In this document: piece after piece, positions 20,649 through 32,036 of the stretch
Position numbering within the stretch: position 1 is the first letter of the stretch
Layout: every line of letters begins with the position of its first letter
DNA from: Microcebus murinus
Lineage: Eukaryota; Chordata; Mammalia; Primates; Cheirogaleidae
NCBI RefSeq assembly: GCF_040939455.1
Contig: NC_134129.1
Location: 21,466,001-21,530,000 of the forward strand
DNA length: 64,000 nucleotides
Direction: 5' to 3'
Position numbers and translations under genes: made by a program
The notes under the pieces: model-generated
Told to the model about the DNA's origin: nothing
What the model saw: the letters and a program-made list of their open reading frames with translations, nothing else
Database searches by the model: none

Positions 20649-20860
20649 CAGGCGTCTCAAACTGCGGCCCGCCGGGGAGGACATTCATCCGGCTGTGTCG
20701 GTGTTTCTGCCCGTTTGGTTTTTTTACTTCGAAGTAAGATATGTGCAGTGTGAGCATAGGAATTTGTTCATGGTTTTTTTTATTAAACTATAGTCCGGCC
20801 CTCCCACGGTCTGAGGGACATTGAACTGGCCCCCCTGTTTAGAAAGTTTGAGGACCGCTG
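20649..20860. mobile_element. hAT-type non-autonomous DNA transposon
   Basis: The 212-bp unit starts CAGGCGTCTCAAACTGCGG and ends AAGTTTGAGGACCGCTG, an inverted pair of hAT/Charlie type. The 8-bp flanks CTCTAGAC and TCTTAGAG share TAGA and resemble the hAT target preference nTCTAGAn. No coding sequence is present. Confidence 0.8.
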
Positions 20861-21492
20861 TCTTAGAGACTAAACGGTGGTCGCCTTTGCAGTCACTCCT
20901 ACGCTGGTTCTCACTGCAACCTGACTGCTCTGTGTGTTCAGTCCCCAAAGGCATCCTCAAAGTCGTGAAGATCACGTCTAACGCTCCGTTTCCATGCCCC
21001 TCGGTGCCTACATGCTCAATACCCAACAAGCCTCCCATGCGAGCAGAGGTCTCCACACAAACCAACGCCACCAGCTCCCCCCGCCCCGTTCCTGGAAGCC
21101 GGTCCACACCCGGGGCACAGCAGCTCATGCCGGAGCCACGACAAGCATCCAAGACAAGCCCTCCTCCCGAGAACGAGCAGCTCGTTTATCGGGGAAGACG
21201 TCACGCGTGTTTGCCAACAGGTCTCTTATCTACAGAAAAGTTATCCCAGCCACGCAAGGACCGAGACAAAAATCCACTGGGACATTCTTTATTTGGTCAC
21301 TTATGGGCAGGCTGGCACGCTCGGACTCTGCACTCCAGGACCGCGTGTCTGCAAAACAAAACTCACGGCTCGGCTGCTCTTGGGGCTCCTGGGAAGACGG
21401 AAGTTGGGGTGGAGAATGGCACACTTGAAGAAAGCAAATGCAAAGGCCGTCTGGTCTCCTAGTCGGCAGGGACGGGTCTGTTCTTTAGACAA

Positions 21493-21493
<1 letters not shown>
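20861..21493. other. Unrecognised sequence
   Basis: A 213-codon plus frame (20821-21462) starts inside the hAT element and shows no domain I recognise. A coding role is doubtful. Confidence 0.35.

Positions 21494-21527
<34 letters not shown>
21494..21527. repeat. (TG)n microsatellite
   Basis: About 17 TG dinucleotides directly joined to the GA-rich array. Confidence 0.95.
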
Positions 21528-21542
<15 letters not shown>

Positions 21543-22928
21543 ACCAGACAGAGATGAAGACAGAGAGAGAGAGAGAGAGACCAGACAGAGAGAGATGAAG
21601 ACACAGAGAGACCAGACAGAGAGAGATGGAGACACACAGAGAGAGAGAGACAGACCAGACAGAGAGAGATGTAAACACAGAGAGACCAGACAGAGAGAGA
21701 TGGAGACAGAGAGAGAGAGAGAGAGACCAGACAGAGAGAGATGAAGACACAGAGAGACCAGAGAGAGATAGAGACAGAGAGAGATGGAGACAGAGAGAGA
21801 GAGACCAGACAGAGAGAGATGTAAACACAGAGAGACCAGACAGAGAGAGATGGAGACAGAGAGAGAGAGAGAGAGACCAGACAGAGAGAGATGAAGACAC
21901 AGAGAGACCAGAGAGAGATAGAGACAGAGAGAGATGGAGACAGAGAGAGAGAGACCAGACAGAGAGAGATGAAGACACAGAGAGACCAGACAGAGAGAGA
22001 TGGAGACAGAGAGAGAGAGAGACCAGAGAGAGAGATGTAGACACAGAGAGACCAGACAGAGAGAGATGGAGACAGAGAGAGAGAGAGAGAGACCAGACAG
22101 AGAGAGATGAAGACACAGAGAGACCAGAGAGAGATAGAGACAGAGAGAGATGGAGACAGAGAGAGAGAGACCAGACAGAGAGAGATGTAAACACAGAGAG
22201 ACCAGACAGAGAGAGATGGAGACAGAGAGAGAGAGAGAGAGACCAGACAGAGAGAGATGAAGACACAGAGAGACCAGAGAGAGATAGAGACAGAGAGAGA
22301 TGGAGACAGAGAGAGAGAGACCAGACAGAGAGAGATGAAGACACAGAGAGACCAGACAGAGAGAGATGGAGACAGAGAGAGAGAGAGACCAGAGAGAGAG
22401 ATGTAGACACAGAGAGACCAGACAGAGAGAGATGGAGACAGAGAGAGAGAGACCAGACAGAGAGAGATGGAGACAGAGAGACCAGAGAGAGACCAGACAG
22501 AGAGAGATGGAGACAGAGAGACCAGAGAGAGACCAGACAGAGAGAGATGGAGACAGAGAGAGATGGAGAGAGAGAGAGACCAGACAGAGAAAGATGAAGA
22601 CACAGAGAGACCAGACAGAGAGAGATGGAGACAGAGAGAGATGGAGACAGAGAGAGATGGAGACAGAGAGAGAGAGAGACCAGACAGAGAGAGATGGAGA
22701 CAGAGAGAGAGAGAGAGAGAGACCAGACAGAGAGAGATGGAGACAGAGAGAGAGAGAGAGAGACCAGACAGAGAGAGATGAAGACACAGAGAGACCAGAC
22801 AGAGAGAGATGGAGACAGAGAGAGATGGAGACAGAGAGAGATGGAGACAAGGGAGATGGAGACAAGAGAGAGATGGAGACAGAGAGAGAGAGAGAGAGAG
22901 ACCAGACAGAGAGAGATGGAGACAGAGA
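21528..22928. repeat. GA-rich tandem array, 1.4 kb, with 366-bp higher-order period
   Basis: Built from modules such as AGACCAGACAGAGAGAGATG, GAAGACACAGAG and GGAGACAGAGAG. Rare marker variants repeat at a fixed interval: ATGTAAAC at 21819 and 22185, and ATGTAGAC at 22035 and 22401, both 366 bp apart. Minus-strand frames of 369, 468 and 505 codons (Ser/Leu/Val-rich) exist only because the repeat lacks stop codons. I do not call them genes. Confidence 0.95.
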
Positions 22929-23036
22929 TATGGGGGGAGGATAATGTTGACCAAGACAGGGAGAAAGTTAGGTTGATCAGATGAAGTAGGCAGCAGTCTC
23001 ACTACTGGGTCTCAATTTATTCACCGAATGTTTATA

Positions 23037-23648
23037 CTGTGTTTCCCCAAACATAAGACAGGGTCTTATATTTATTTCTCCTCAAGAAGACACCCTAGGG
23101 CTTATTTTCAGGGCATGTGTGTGTGTGTGTGTGTTTTTAAGTACTGTACAAGAATCTACTTTGATTCAAATAGAGTGAAGTCGTCTTCTTCTGGAACATC
23201 ATCCTCACTCTCCAAACCCCGAATCCCATCCTGAATGTCTTGCGACTCTGTTTCCTTTAGAACCACCGGCCCCGATCTCTCCTGTGGAGCACTAGAGCTC
23301 TCACGGGGCGGATGAGAAGGGCTGCTCGTGTTCTTTCCCGCTCCGCGACGACACGCATGGGTTGTGCAGATGCGTTGTGCAGCCACGCCCATCACTAGGG
23401 CTTATTTTCATAGCCACACCCACCACCAGGGCTGATTTTCATAGCCACGCCCACCACTAGGGCTGATTTTCATAGCCATGCCCATCACTAGGGCTGATTT
23501 TCATAGCCACGCCCATCACCAGGGCTGATTTTCATAGCCACGCCTGTCACTAGGGCTGATTTTCGGGGTGGGGCTTCTATTTCGCACATGCTCAGAAATC
23601 CTGCTGGGGCTTGTTTTATGGGTAGGTCTTATTTTTGGGGAAACAGGG
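23037..23648 (-). mobile_element. TAF DNA transposon, copy 7
   Basis: TA flanks at 23035-23036 and 23649-23650. About 6 minisatellite units lie at 23380-23570. The open frame 23156-23395 is intact. The usual poly(A/T) stretch next to the right subterminal block is replaced by a (TG)n run at 23117-23133. Confidence 0.92.
23156..23395 (-). pseudogene. Open frame of TAF copy 7
   Basis: Seventy-nine codons, the same product as in copy 2 and ending EDDVPEEDDFTLFESK. Function unknown. Confidence 0.35.
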
Positions 23649-24223
23649 TAGTAGGTGTGTCTGTGCCCACCAGAGTCCACCGAGTGAAATGCAAGGCAGA
23701 CTCGGGACAAGCGGGGGGAGCTCTGTGCGGGTCTGCAGCGGAGCAGGGTGCAGGTGCCCAGAAGCCAGAGAGGGGCTTGCCACCCCTGCCTGGAGGGTTC
23801 TGGAACCAGAGGAAGAAACCACAGCAGACCGGATAGAGCGGGAGGAAGGGACTACCGCAGAGGTCAAGGTCATTGTTTCCAAAACAATCACTCCCGGCCC
23901 CAGGCTGGGCCAGCCGCAGCTCATTACTCACAGATGACCGCGTCTGCGAGGGACCCAGACTTTCCTGCCCAGTTTTTGGTGCCACGGAAGGCAGGAGAAG
24001 CTGGAAAGCAAAAACGAAAACGCCTTTGCCCTGAGCTTGCCAGCGGCCCCTGAGAGCTGGCCGGGAGGAGGTGGGGGCGCCCAGTGACACGGAGTGGTCA
24101 CACGGAATGTGTCACGTTCATAACTGGCTTATGGCCCGTTACCAATAGCAACACGAGGAAAGCCAGAAGGGGTAGGGGTGGGGCAGACAAGCACCAGCCC
24201 CCACACAGCAGGCATTGCTGCAT
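23649..24223. other. Unrecognised GC-rich sequence
   Basis: Open frames occur on both strands with no recognisable domain. No named repeat. Confidence 0.35.
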
Positions 24224-27022
24224 CCCCTCACCTGCATCTCCCAGAACACCTCACCTGCGTCTCCCAGAACCCTCACCTGCATCTCCCAGAACCCTCACCT
24301 GCATCTCCCAGAACCCCTCACCTGCATCTCCCAGAACCCCTCACCTGCATCTCCCAGAACCCTCACCTGCGTCTCACAGAACCCTCACCTGCATCTCCCA
24401 GAACCCCTCACCTGCATCTCCCAGAACCGTCACCTGCGTCTCCCAGAACCCTCACCTGCATCTCCCAGAACCCTCACCTGCATCTCCCAGAACCCTCACC
24501 TGCATCTCCCAGAACCCCTCACCTGCATCTCCCAGAACCCCTCACCTGCATCTCCCAGAACCCTCACCTGCGTCTCCCAGAACCCTCACCTGCATCTCCC
24601 AGAACCCCTCACCTGCATCTCCCAGAACCCTCACCTGCATCTCCCAGAACCCCTCACCTGCGTCTCCCAGAACCCTCACCTGCATCTCCCAGAACCCTCA
24701 CCTGCATCTCCCAGAACACCTCACCTACGTCTCCCAGAACCCTCATCTGCGTCTCTCAGAACCCTCACCTGCATCTCTCAGAACCCTCACCTGCATCTCC
24801 CAGAACCCTCATCTGCATCTCCCAGAACCCTCATCTGCATCTCCCAGAACCCTCACATGCGTCTCCCAGAACCCCTCACCTGCGTCTCCCAGAACCCTCA
24901 CCTGCGTCTCCCAGAACCCCTCACCTGCGTCTCCCAGAACCCTCACCTGCGTCTCCCAGAACCCTCATTTGCATCTCCCAGAACCCTCATCTGCATCTCC
25001 CAGAACTCTCACCTGCATCTCCCAGAACCCTCACCTGCATCTCCCAGAACCCCTCACCTGCATCTCCCAGAACCCTCACCTGCATCTCCCAGAACCCTCA
25101 CCTGCATCTCCCAGAACCCTCACCTGCATCTCCAGGAACCCTCACCTGCATCTCCCAGAACCCTCATCTGCATCTCCCAGAACCCTGACCTGCATCTCCC
25201 AGAAACCTCACCTGCATCTCCCAGAACCCTCACCTGCATCTCCCAGAACCCTCACCTGCATCTTCCAGAACCCTCACCTGCGTATCCCAGAACCTTCACC
25301 TGCATCTCCCAGAACCCCTCACCTGCATCTCCCAGAACACCTCACCTGCATCTCCCAGAACCCTCACCTGCATCTCCCAGAACCCCTCACCTGCATCTCC
25401 CAGAACCCTAATCTGCATCTCTCAGAACCCTCACCTGCGTCTCCCAGAACCCTCACCTGCGTCTCTCAGAACCCTCACTGCGTCTCCCAGAACCCTCACC
25501 TGCATCTCCCAGAACCCTAATCTGCATCTCTCAGAACCCTCACCTGCGTCTCCCAGAACCCTCACCTGCGTCTCTCAGAACCCTCACTGCGTCTCCCAGA
25601 ACCCTCACCTGCATCTCCCAGAACCCTAATCTGCATCTCTCAGAACCCTCACCTGCGACTCCCAGAACCCTCACCTGCGTCTCTCAGAACACCTCACCTG
25701 CGTCTCCCAGAACCCTCACCTGCGTCTCCCAGAACCCTCACCTGCGTCTCCCAGAACCCGCACCTGCGTCTCTCAGAACCCTCACCGGCATCTCCCAGAA
25801 CCCTCACCTGCATCTCCCAGAACCCTCACCTGCATCTCCCAGAACACCTCACCTGCATCTCCCAGAACCCTAATCTGCATCTCTCAGAACCCTCACCTGC
25901 ATCTCCCAGAACCCTCACCTGCATCTCTCAGAACCCTCACTGCGTCTCCCAGAACCCTCACCTGCATCTCCCAGAACCCCTCACCTGCGTCTCTCAGAAC
26001 CCTCACTGCGTCTCCCAGAACCCTCACCTGCGTCTCCCAGAACCCTCACCTGCATCTCTCAGAACCCTCACCTGCGACTCCCAGAACCCTCACCTGCGTC
26101 TCTCAGAACACCTCACCTGCGTCTCCCAGAACCCTCACCTGCGTCTCCCAGAACCCGCACCTGCGTCTCTCAGAACCCTCACCTGCATCTCCCAGAACCC
26201 CTCACCTGCGTCTCCCAGAACCCTCACCTGCGTCTCCCAGAACCCTCACCTGCGTCTCCCAGAACCCTCACCTGCGTCTCCCAGAACCCTCACTGCGTCT
26301 CCCAGAACCCGCACCTGCGTCTCTCAGAACCCTCACCTGCATCTCCCAGAACCCTCACCTGCGTCTCCCAGAACCCTAATCTGCGTCTCTCAGAACCCTC
26401 ACCTGCGTCTCCCAGAACCCTAATCTGCATCTCCCAGAACCCTCACCTGCGTCTCCCAGAACCCTAACCTGCGTCTCCCAGAACCCCTCACCTGCGTCTC
26501 CCAGACCCTCACCTGCATCTCCCAGAACCCTCACCTGCATCTCCCAGAACCCTCACCTGCGTCTCCCAGAACCCTCACCTGCGTCTCTCAGAACCCTCAC
26601 CTGCGTCTCCCAGAACCCTCACCTGCGTCTCCCAGAACCCCTCACCTGCGTCTCCCAGAACCCTCACCTGCGTCTCCCAGAACCCCTCACCTGCGTCTCC
26701 CAGAACCCTAATCTGCGTCTCTCAGAACCCTCACCTGCATCTCCCAGAACCCTAATCTGCATCTCTCAGAACCCTCACCTGCGTCTCCCAGAACCCTCAC
26801 CTGCATCTCCCAGAACCCTCACCTGCGTCTCCCAGAACCCTCACCTGCGTCTCTCAGAACCCCTCACCTGCGTCTCCCAGAACCCCTCACCTGCGTCTCC
26901 CAGAACCCCTCACCTGCGTCTCCCAGAACCCTCACCTGCGTCTCTCAGAACCCTCACCTGCGTCTCCCAGAACCCTCACCTGCGTCTCCCAGAACCCTCA
27001 CCTGCGTCTCCCAGAACGCTCA
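24224..27022. repeat. 22-bp minisatellite, about 2.8 kb (roughly 125 units)
   Basis: Units read CCTCACCTGC, then ATCTCCCAGAA or GTCTCCCAGAA, with 21- and 23-bp length variants. The A variant (GCATCTC) dominates the first 1 kb. The G variant (GCGTCTC, adding a CpG) dominates the last 1 kb. Most units carry CACCTG (an E-box) and, on the minus strand, CAGGTGAGG, which fits the 5' splice-site consensus. Plus frames of 336-478 codons are repeat artefacts. Confidence 0.97.
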
Positions 27023-27064
27023 CGAAGCTCCATCTGCCCATTTCACAGATGAAGGGAGAAAAGT

Positions 27065-27260
27065 TGACATTTAAGGGCCTGTGATATTCCAAGCACCGAG
27101 CAAAGAGCTGTATACACACTGTAAATTCATTTAACCCTACGCATTCGGTACAATTAAATTATCTGTTTTCACAGATGAGCAAACCGGGACTCAGACAGGT
27201 TAGGTAACTTGCCTAGGGACACACAGGAGGCAAAGCTAGGATCTGGCCCATCTACTAGGT
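27065..27260 (-). repeat. MIR-family SINE relic
   Basis: TTTTCACAGATGAGCAAACC followed by AGGTAACTTGCCTAGGGACA and CAAAGCTAGGATCTGG is the inverted MIR pattern. Confidence 0.75.
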
Positions 27261-27362
27261 TGAAAGCCAGGAAATCACATCATTTGATCGTTTTTTTGGT
27301 TTTTTTTTTTTTTTTTGGTCTCCTCACACAATAATTTCATGTTATTCACAAGAATTCGATGC

Positions 27363-27770
27363 ACCGTGTTTCCCTGGAATTAAGACCCGCCCATAAAATG
27401 AGCCCCAGCAGGATGTCTAAGCACATGCGCCACAGAAGCCCCACCCCGAAAATCAGCCCTAGTGGAGGGCGTGGCTATGAAAATCAGCCCTAGTGGTGGG
27501 CGTGGCTATGAAAATCAGCCCTAGTGATGGGCGTGGCTATGAAATCAGCCCTAGTGATGGGCGTGGCTATGAAAATTAGCCCTAGTGGTGGGCGTGGCTA
27601 TGAAAATCAGCCCTAGTGATGGGTGTGGCTATGAAAATCAGCCCTAGTGACGGGTGTGGCTGCACAGCGCATCTGCACAACCCATGCGTGTCGTCGCAGA
27701 GCGGGAAAGAACACGAGCAGCCCTTCTCATCCACCCCGTGAGAGCTCTAGTGCTCCACAGGAGAGATCGG
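27363..27770 (+). mobile_element. TAF DNA transposon, copy 8, 3'-truncated
   Basis: The left TIR (CCGTGTTTCCCTGGAATTA) and about 7 minisatellite units are present. The element stops after GGAGAGATCGG in mid frame. The sequence that follows is unrelated, and the right TIR is missing. Confidence 0.88.
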
Positions 27771-28126
27771 TTAGCTCTGCACCATACGATAGACACCACC
27801 GTGTCGTTGCTAAATGTCTGGACTGCCTAAGGGGGAGAGAACTCCCTGCACAAGCGGCGTCCCTTAGGGGTTCAGTTCCACGTTGTCTGCATCTGACTTT
27901 CCAATGGCTCAGGGAAAAAAAGAGGCATATTTATGTCGAGAGACAGAGCAGATATGGGCAAAATGATCATCATCCATGCATTTAGGTTCAGGGCACATTC
28001 ACATTTAGCATATTATTCCTGTAACTTTTCCGTAAGGTTTGAAAATGCCTGAATGTAAAGTCGAGGGGGAAAAAAAAAAACTTGTAAAGAAAGTCCTGAG
28101 AAAAACCTTTGCAAAAAAAAAAAGCT
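27771..28126. other. Unrecognised sequence
   Basis: No repeat or gene recognised between the TAF break and the Alu. Confidence 0.35.
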
Positions 28127-28468
28127 GGCTGGGCGTGGTGGCTCACGCCTGTCATCCTAGCACTCTGGGAGGCCGAGGCGGGAGGATCGCTCAAGCTCAG
28201 GAGTTCAAAACTAGCCTGACCAAGAGCGAGACCCCGTCTCTACTATAAATAGAAAGAAATTAATTGGCCAACTAATATATAGAGAAAACATTAGCCGGGC
28301 ATGGTGGCGCATGCCTGTAGTCCCAGCTACTCGGGAGGCTGAGGCAGAAGGATTCCTTGAGCCCAGGGGTTTGAAGTTGCTGTGAGGTAGGCTGACACCA
28401 TGGCACTCACTTTGTAGCCTGGGCAACAAAGCGAGACTCTGTCTCAAAAAAAAAAAAAAAAAAAAAAA
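28127..28468 (+). repeat. Alu (lemur type)
   Basis: Complete dimer with a 23-nt A tail. Confidence 0.95.
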
Positions 28469-28564
28469 GTTATTTAATTTACTCAGCTGGCCTTTTACAC
28501 TGCCCAGAGTCAATGACTCAAACTTTCACAAGAGTAAACAGTTTACATCCCAAATTAATTCCAC

Positions 28565-28660
28565 AGTCCTCTCAAGCTGGCAAAGTTTCTCTGCAAAGGA
28601 CCAAATAGTAAACACGTTAGGTTTTTGTGAGCCTCATATGGACTCTTGTTTAGTTTAGGG
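28565..28660. repeat. hAT/Charlie-like relic fragment
   Basis: AAAGTTTCTCTGCAAAGGACC, AAATAGTAAACACGTTAGG and TTTGTGAGCCTCATATGG match the start of a common MER-type hAT non-autonomous element (usual form TCTGTAAAGGGCCAGATAGT). The remainder is missing. Confidence 0.5.
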
Positions 28661-29069
28661 TTGCGTTTACGGTCCTTTCAAGATATATTAAAAAAAAAAA
28701 AAAAACAATCACAGCCAGGAAAAACAAATCAGAGCCTTTCCTTTCTGGAATCATTCTGGAAAACAGGGAAGCAGAGAGCATCCATGCATGAGCGACTCCA
28801 TCCTTAAGAGCACCTTCTTTAGGGAATCGCTTTTGCAGGGTTCCCTTTGTACCCCTAAATTCTCCCAGCACACGGCGAGGCATGTGATGAATATTCCCAA
28901 CACCACGACACTCGTCACTTGTTTGCACCCCTGTCAGAGTTTGGCCCCTGGCCCGAACGCTCAGCAGAGAGCGCTCATCACGTGAGCATTTGGACTCCAA
29001 CTGCATATACTCACTCGGCAGAAACGACAGAGGAAGACAGACACGATCACGGCAAAAACACATCCACTG
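28661..29069. other. Unrecognised sequence
   Basis: A poly(A) run lies at 28690-28705. No gene or named repeat recognised. Confidence 0.35.
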
Positions 29070-29733
29070 CCGTGTTTCCCCCAAAATAAGACGGGGTCTT
29101 ATATTTATTTCTCCTCAAGAAGACACCCTAGGGCGTATTTTCAGGGCATGTGTTATTTTTTTTAAGGTCGGTACAACCATCTCCATTGATTCCAATTGAG
29201 TGAAGTCGTCTTCTTCTGGAACATCATCCTCACTCTCCAAACCCCGAATCCCATCCTGAATGTCTTCCGACTCTATTTCCTTTAGCACCACTGGCCCCGA
29301 TCTCTCCTGTGGAGCACTAGAGCTCTCACGGGGCGGATAGGAAGGGCTGCTCGTGTTCTTTCCCGCTCCACGACGACACGCATGGGTTGTGCAGATGCGC
29401 TGCGCAGCCACGCCCGTCACTAGGGCTGATTTTCATGGCCACGCCCATCGCTAGGGCTGATTTTCATAGCCACACCCATCGCTAGCGCTGATTTTCATAG
29501 CCACGCCCATCACTAGGGCTGATGTTCATGGCCACGCCCATCACTAGGGCTGATTTTCATAGCCACGCCCACCACTAGGGCTGATTTTCATAGCCACGCC
29601 CCTCACTAGGGCTGATGTTCATGGCCACGCCCATCACTAGGGCTTATTTTCGGGGTAGGGCTTCTACTGTACAAGCTCAGAAACCCTGCTGGGGCTTATC
29701 TTATGGGGAGGTCTGGTTTTCGGGGAAACGCGG
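29070..29733 (-). mobile_element. TAF DNA transposon, copy 9
   Basis: TIRs are intact. TA is kept at 29734-29735 and changed to TG on the other side. About 8 minisatellite units, some with CATGGCCACG variants that recur at intervals, suggest local multi-unit duplication. The open frame 29115-29420 is intact. Confidence 0.9.
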
Positions 29734-29735
29734 TA

Positions 29736-30454
29736 GATGAGATTCCGGCGAGCATATTAACGTCAGGAAAGGGCTAAGCCCAAGGCCACTGGAAAAGCAA
29801 TCTCTAGAACAGAAGGGCATTTGGAGCCTGTCTGGGCTTGTCTCCTGGGAGGTGCTGAACTACAGTAGTGGCTTCCTTAGGACGGGAGCTCTGACACAGG
29901 GAAGAGAGGTGGTCAGGGACAGAGTGTGAGCAGAGGGGAGAGACTTTCTAAGAAGAAAAGTACGGAAACAGCAAACAAAAGATACCGATTTTTCTTTGAA
30001 GAAAGAAAGCAGTGGGAAGGCAGGGAAAAAAAAAAAAACCTGACATGAGCTATTTTGAAAGGTTCTGCAAAACATGTCAACCCATGCACAGCAGCGAACA
30101 TTACCCTCAGTTACAGTAACCTTCCCAGGTTCCCAAAAAGCCTTTGAAACAGACAGAGTTGTGAGTTGTTTATTAGCATTTTGGAAACAAAAAAAAATGA
30201 GACGCGAGAGGTCAAATGGTTGAAGGGGTGAAGAACTGAGTCTCTAGTCCTCAGGCTCCCAAACCCATCAGTGTGCCCCAGATAATATTCTGAAAGTTGC
30301 TATAAAAAAAAAAAAAGAATCATAATGTACGGGATTGCATTTGCACACAGTTCAAGACAAGGATGATAAATAGAGGCCACGGCTACAGAGATAAGAACGG
30401 CATTTGTCTGCAGGGGGTGGAGACTGAGTGGGGCGTCGGCATGGTGGAATTGTT
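29736..30454. other. Unrecognised sequence
   Basis: AT-rich with short A runs. No gene or named repeat recognised. Confidence 0.35.
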
Positions 30455-30468
30455 TGTTTTACATCTTC

Positions 30469-30828
30469 TTTTCTTTTGTTATTATTTATTTTTATTTTTA
30501 TTTTTTTGAGACAGAGTCTCGCTTTGTTGCCCGGGCTAGAGTGAGTGCCGTGGCGTCAGCCTAGCTCACAGCAACCTCAATCTCCGAGGCTCAAGCGATC
30601 CTCCTGCCTCAGCCTCCCAAGTAGCTGGGACTACAGGCACGCGCCACCATGCCCGGCTAATTTTTTGTATATGTATTTTTAGTTGGTCAATTAATTTCTT
30701 TCTATTTTTTTAGTATATATGGGGTCTCGCTCTTGCTCAGGCTGGTTTCAAATTCCTGATTTTGAGCGATCCTCCCGCCTCGGCCTCCCAGAGTGCTGGG
30801 ATGACAGGCGTGAGCCACAGCGCCCGGC
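30469..30828 (-). repeat. Alu (lemur type) with target duplication
   Basis: Inverted dimer flanked by TGTTTTACATCTTC at 30455-30468 and 30829-30842, a perfect 14-bp target duplication, indicating recent insertion. Confidence 0.97.
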
Positions 30829-30842
30829 TGTTTTACATCTTC

Positions 30843-31279
30843 ATTAGGCCACAGGTGACCTGCACGCACACGCTTTCGAAGCGCATCAGACTGTGCGCGT
30901 AGGGGCCGTGCATTTCATCGTTCCGCACATTGCAGCTCGGGAACAAGAATAGGTCCACAGATGACAGGACACGTTCAATACATTCAGCGTTTGAAACCTT
31001 GGAGACTATGGCCTACCATTTGCAAGTACCAAGGCTCCAGCTTATTTTGTGCCTGGAACCACAAGAGCTCTTCAGTCTCCCAAACATAAAAAGTAAATAT
31101 CTCAGTTATTGTTCACGTTAGAATTTGGCCAACGGGGCAAAGGAAGCGTGCTCAAAACCCCTCGGCGAGGTTGGCCCCGTGAGAAACACCACCCGGCATG
31201 CCCCTGAGACGCCGCAAGTGTGGAGAACCGGCTGTCTTCACTTGGCACAAGCTGCTTTTGTGTGATATTTAAAAAGAGA
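30843..31279. other. Unrecognised sequence
   Basis: No gene or named repeat recognised. Confidence 0.35.
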
Positions 31280-31818
31280 GGCCGGGCGCAGTGGCTCACG
31301 CCTGTCATCCCAACACTCTGGGAGGCCCAGGAGGGAGGATCGCTCAAGGTCAGGAGTTCGAAACCAGCATGAGCAAGAGCGAGACCCCGTCTCCACTACA
31401 AATAGAAAGAAATGAATTGGCCAACTAATATATATATATAGATTTATATTTATATTTACATATTATATTATATTTTATATATTATATATCATATATAAAT
31501 ATAATAATATAATATATTATATATAATATACATTATATATAATATATTTATATATTATAATATTTTATATATAATATTATATATTATATATAAATGTATT
31601 ATGTATTATATTATATATTATATAATATATTATATATATTTATATATAATATATTATATAATATATAAATATTATAATTATTAATATTATAAATAATTAT
31701 AAATATTATTTATAATATTATTATAATTATATAAACATATAATTATATAATAATTAAAATAATCATAAATATTATAATTATATAAAATATAATTATAGAT
31801 AAATATATTATGTATATT

Positions 31819-31861
<43 letters not shown>

Positions 31862-32036
31862 GCCAAGCGTGGTGGTGCATGCCTGTAGTCCCAGCTACTC
31901 GGGAGGCTGAGGCAGGAGGATCGCTTGAGCCCAGGAGTCTGAGGTTGCTGTGAGCGAGGCTGACGCCACGGCACTCACTCTAGCCCGGGCAACAGAGTGA
32001 GACTCTGTCTCAAAGAAAAAACAAAGAGAGAAAAAA
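31280..32036 (+). repeat. Alu (lemur type) with a 430-bp AT-rich expansion in its linker
   Basis: The left arm ends at AATTGGCCAACTAATATA (about 31425) and the right side resumes at AAATTAGCCAAGCGTGG (31855). Between them lies AT-only or nearly AT-only sequence of TATA, ATAT, AATAT and TTATA steps. The normal linker there is 10-20 bp of (TA)n, so expansion of this microsatellite is the likely origin. Confidence 0.92.
31425..31855. repeat. AT-rich tandem tract inside the Alu
   Basis: About 430 bp with almost no G or C. It is rich in self-complementary ATAT and TTATAA-like steps able to form cruciforms, and has features of known AT-rich fragile repeats. Confidence 0.95.

Noticed and set aside
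20821..21462. 213-codon frame after the hAT element
   Set aside because: It starts inside the transposon, overlaps another long frame in a different phase, and shows no known motif.
21301..23002. Minus-strand open frames of 369, 468 and 505 codons, rich in Ser, Leu and Val
   Set aside because: They lie wholly in the GA-rich tandem array, exist in three frames at once, and arise because the repeat lacks stop codons. No domain, no start context and no unique sequence supports a gene.
24084..25520. Plus-strand frames of 336-478 codons (repeats of HLHLPEPSPASPRTLTCISQ)
   Set aside because: The 22-bp unit is not a multiple of three, so all three frames show the same peptide cycle. Indel variants shift frame freely. 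This is a minisatellite artefact.
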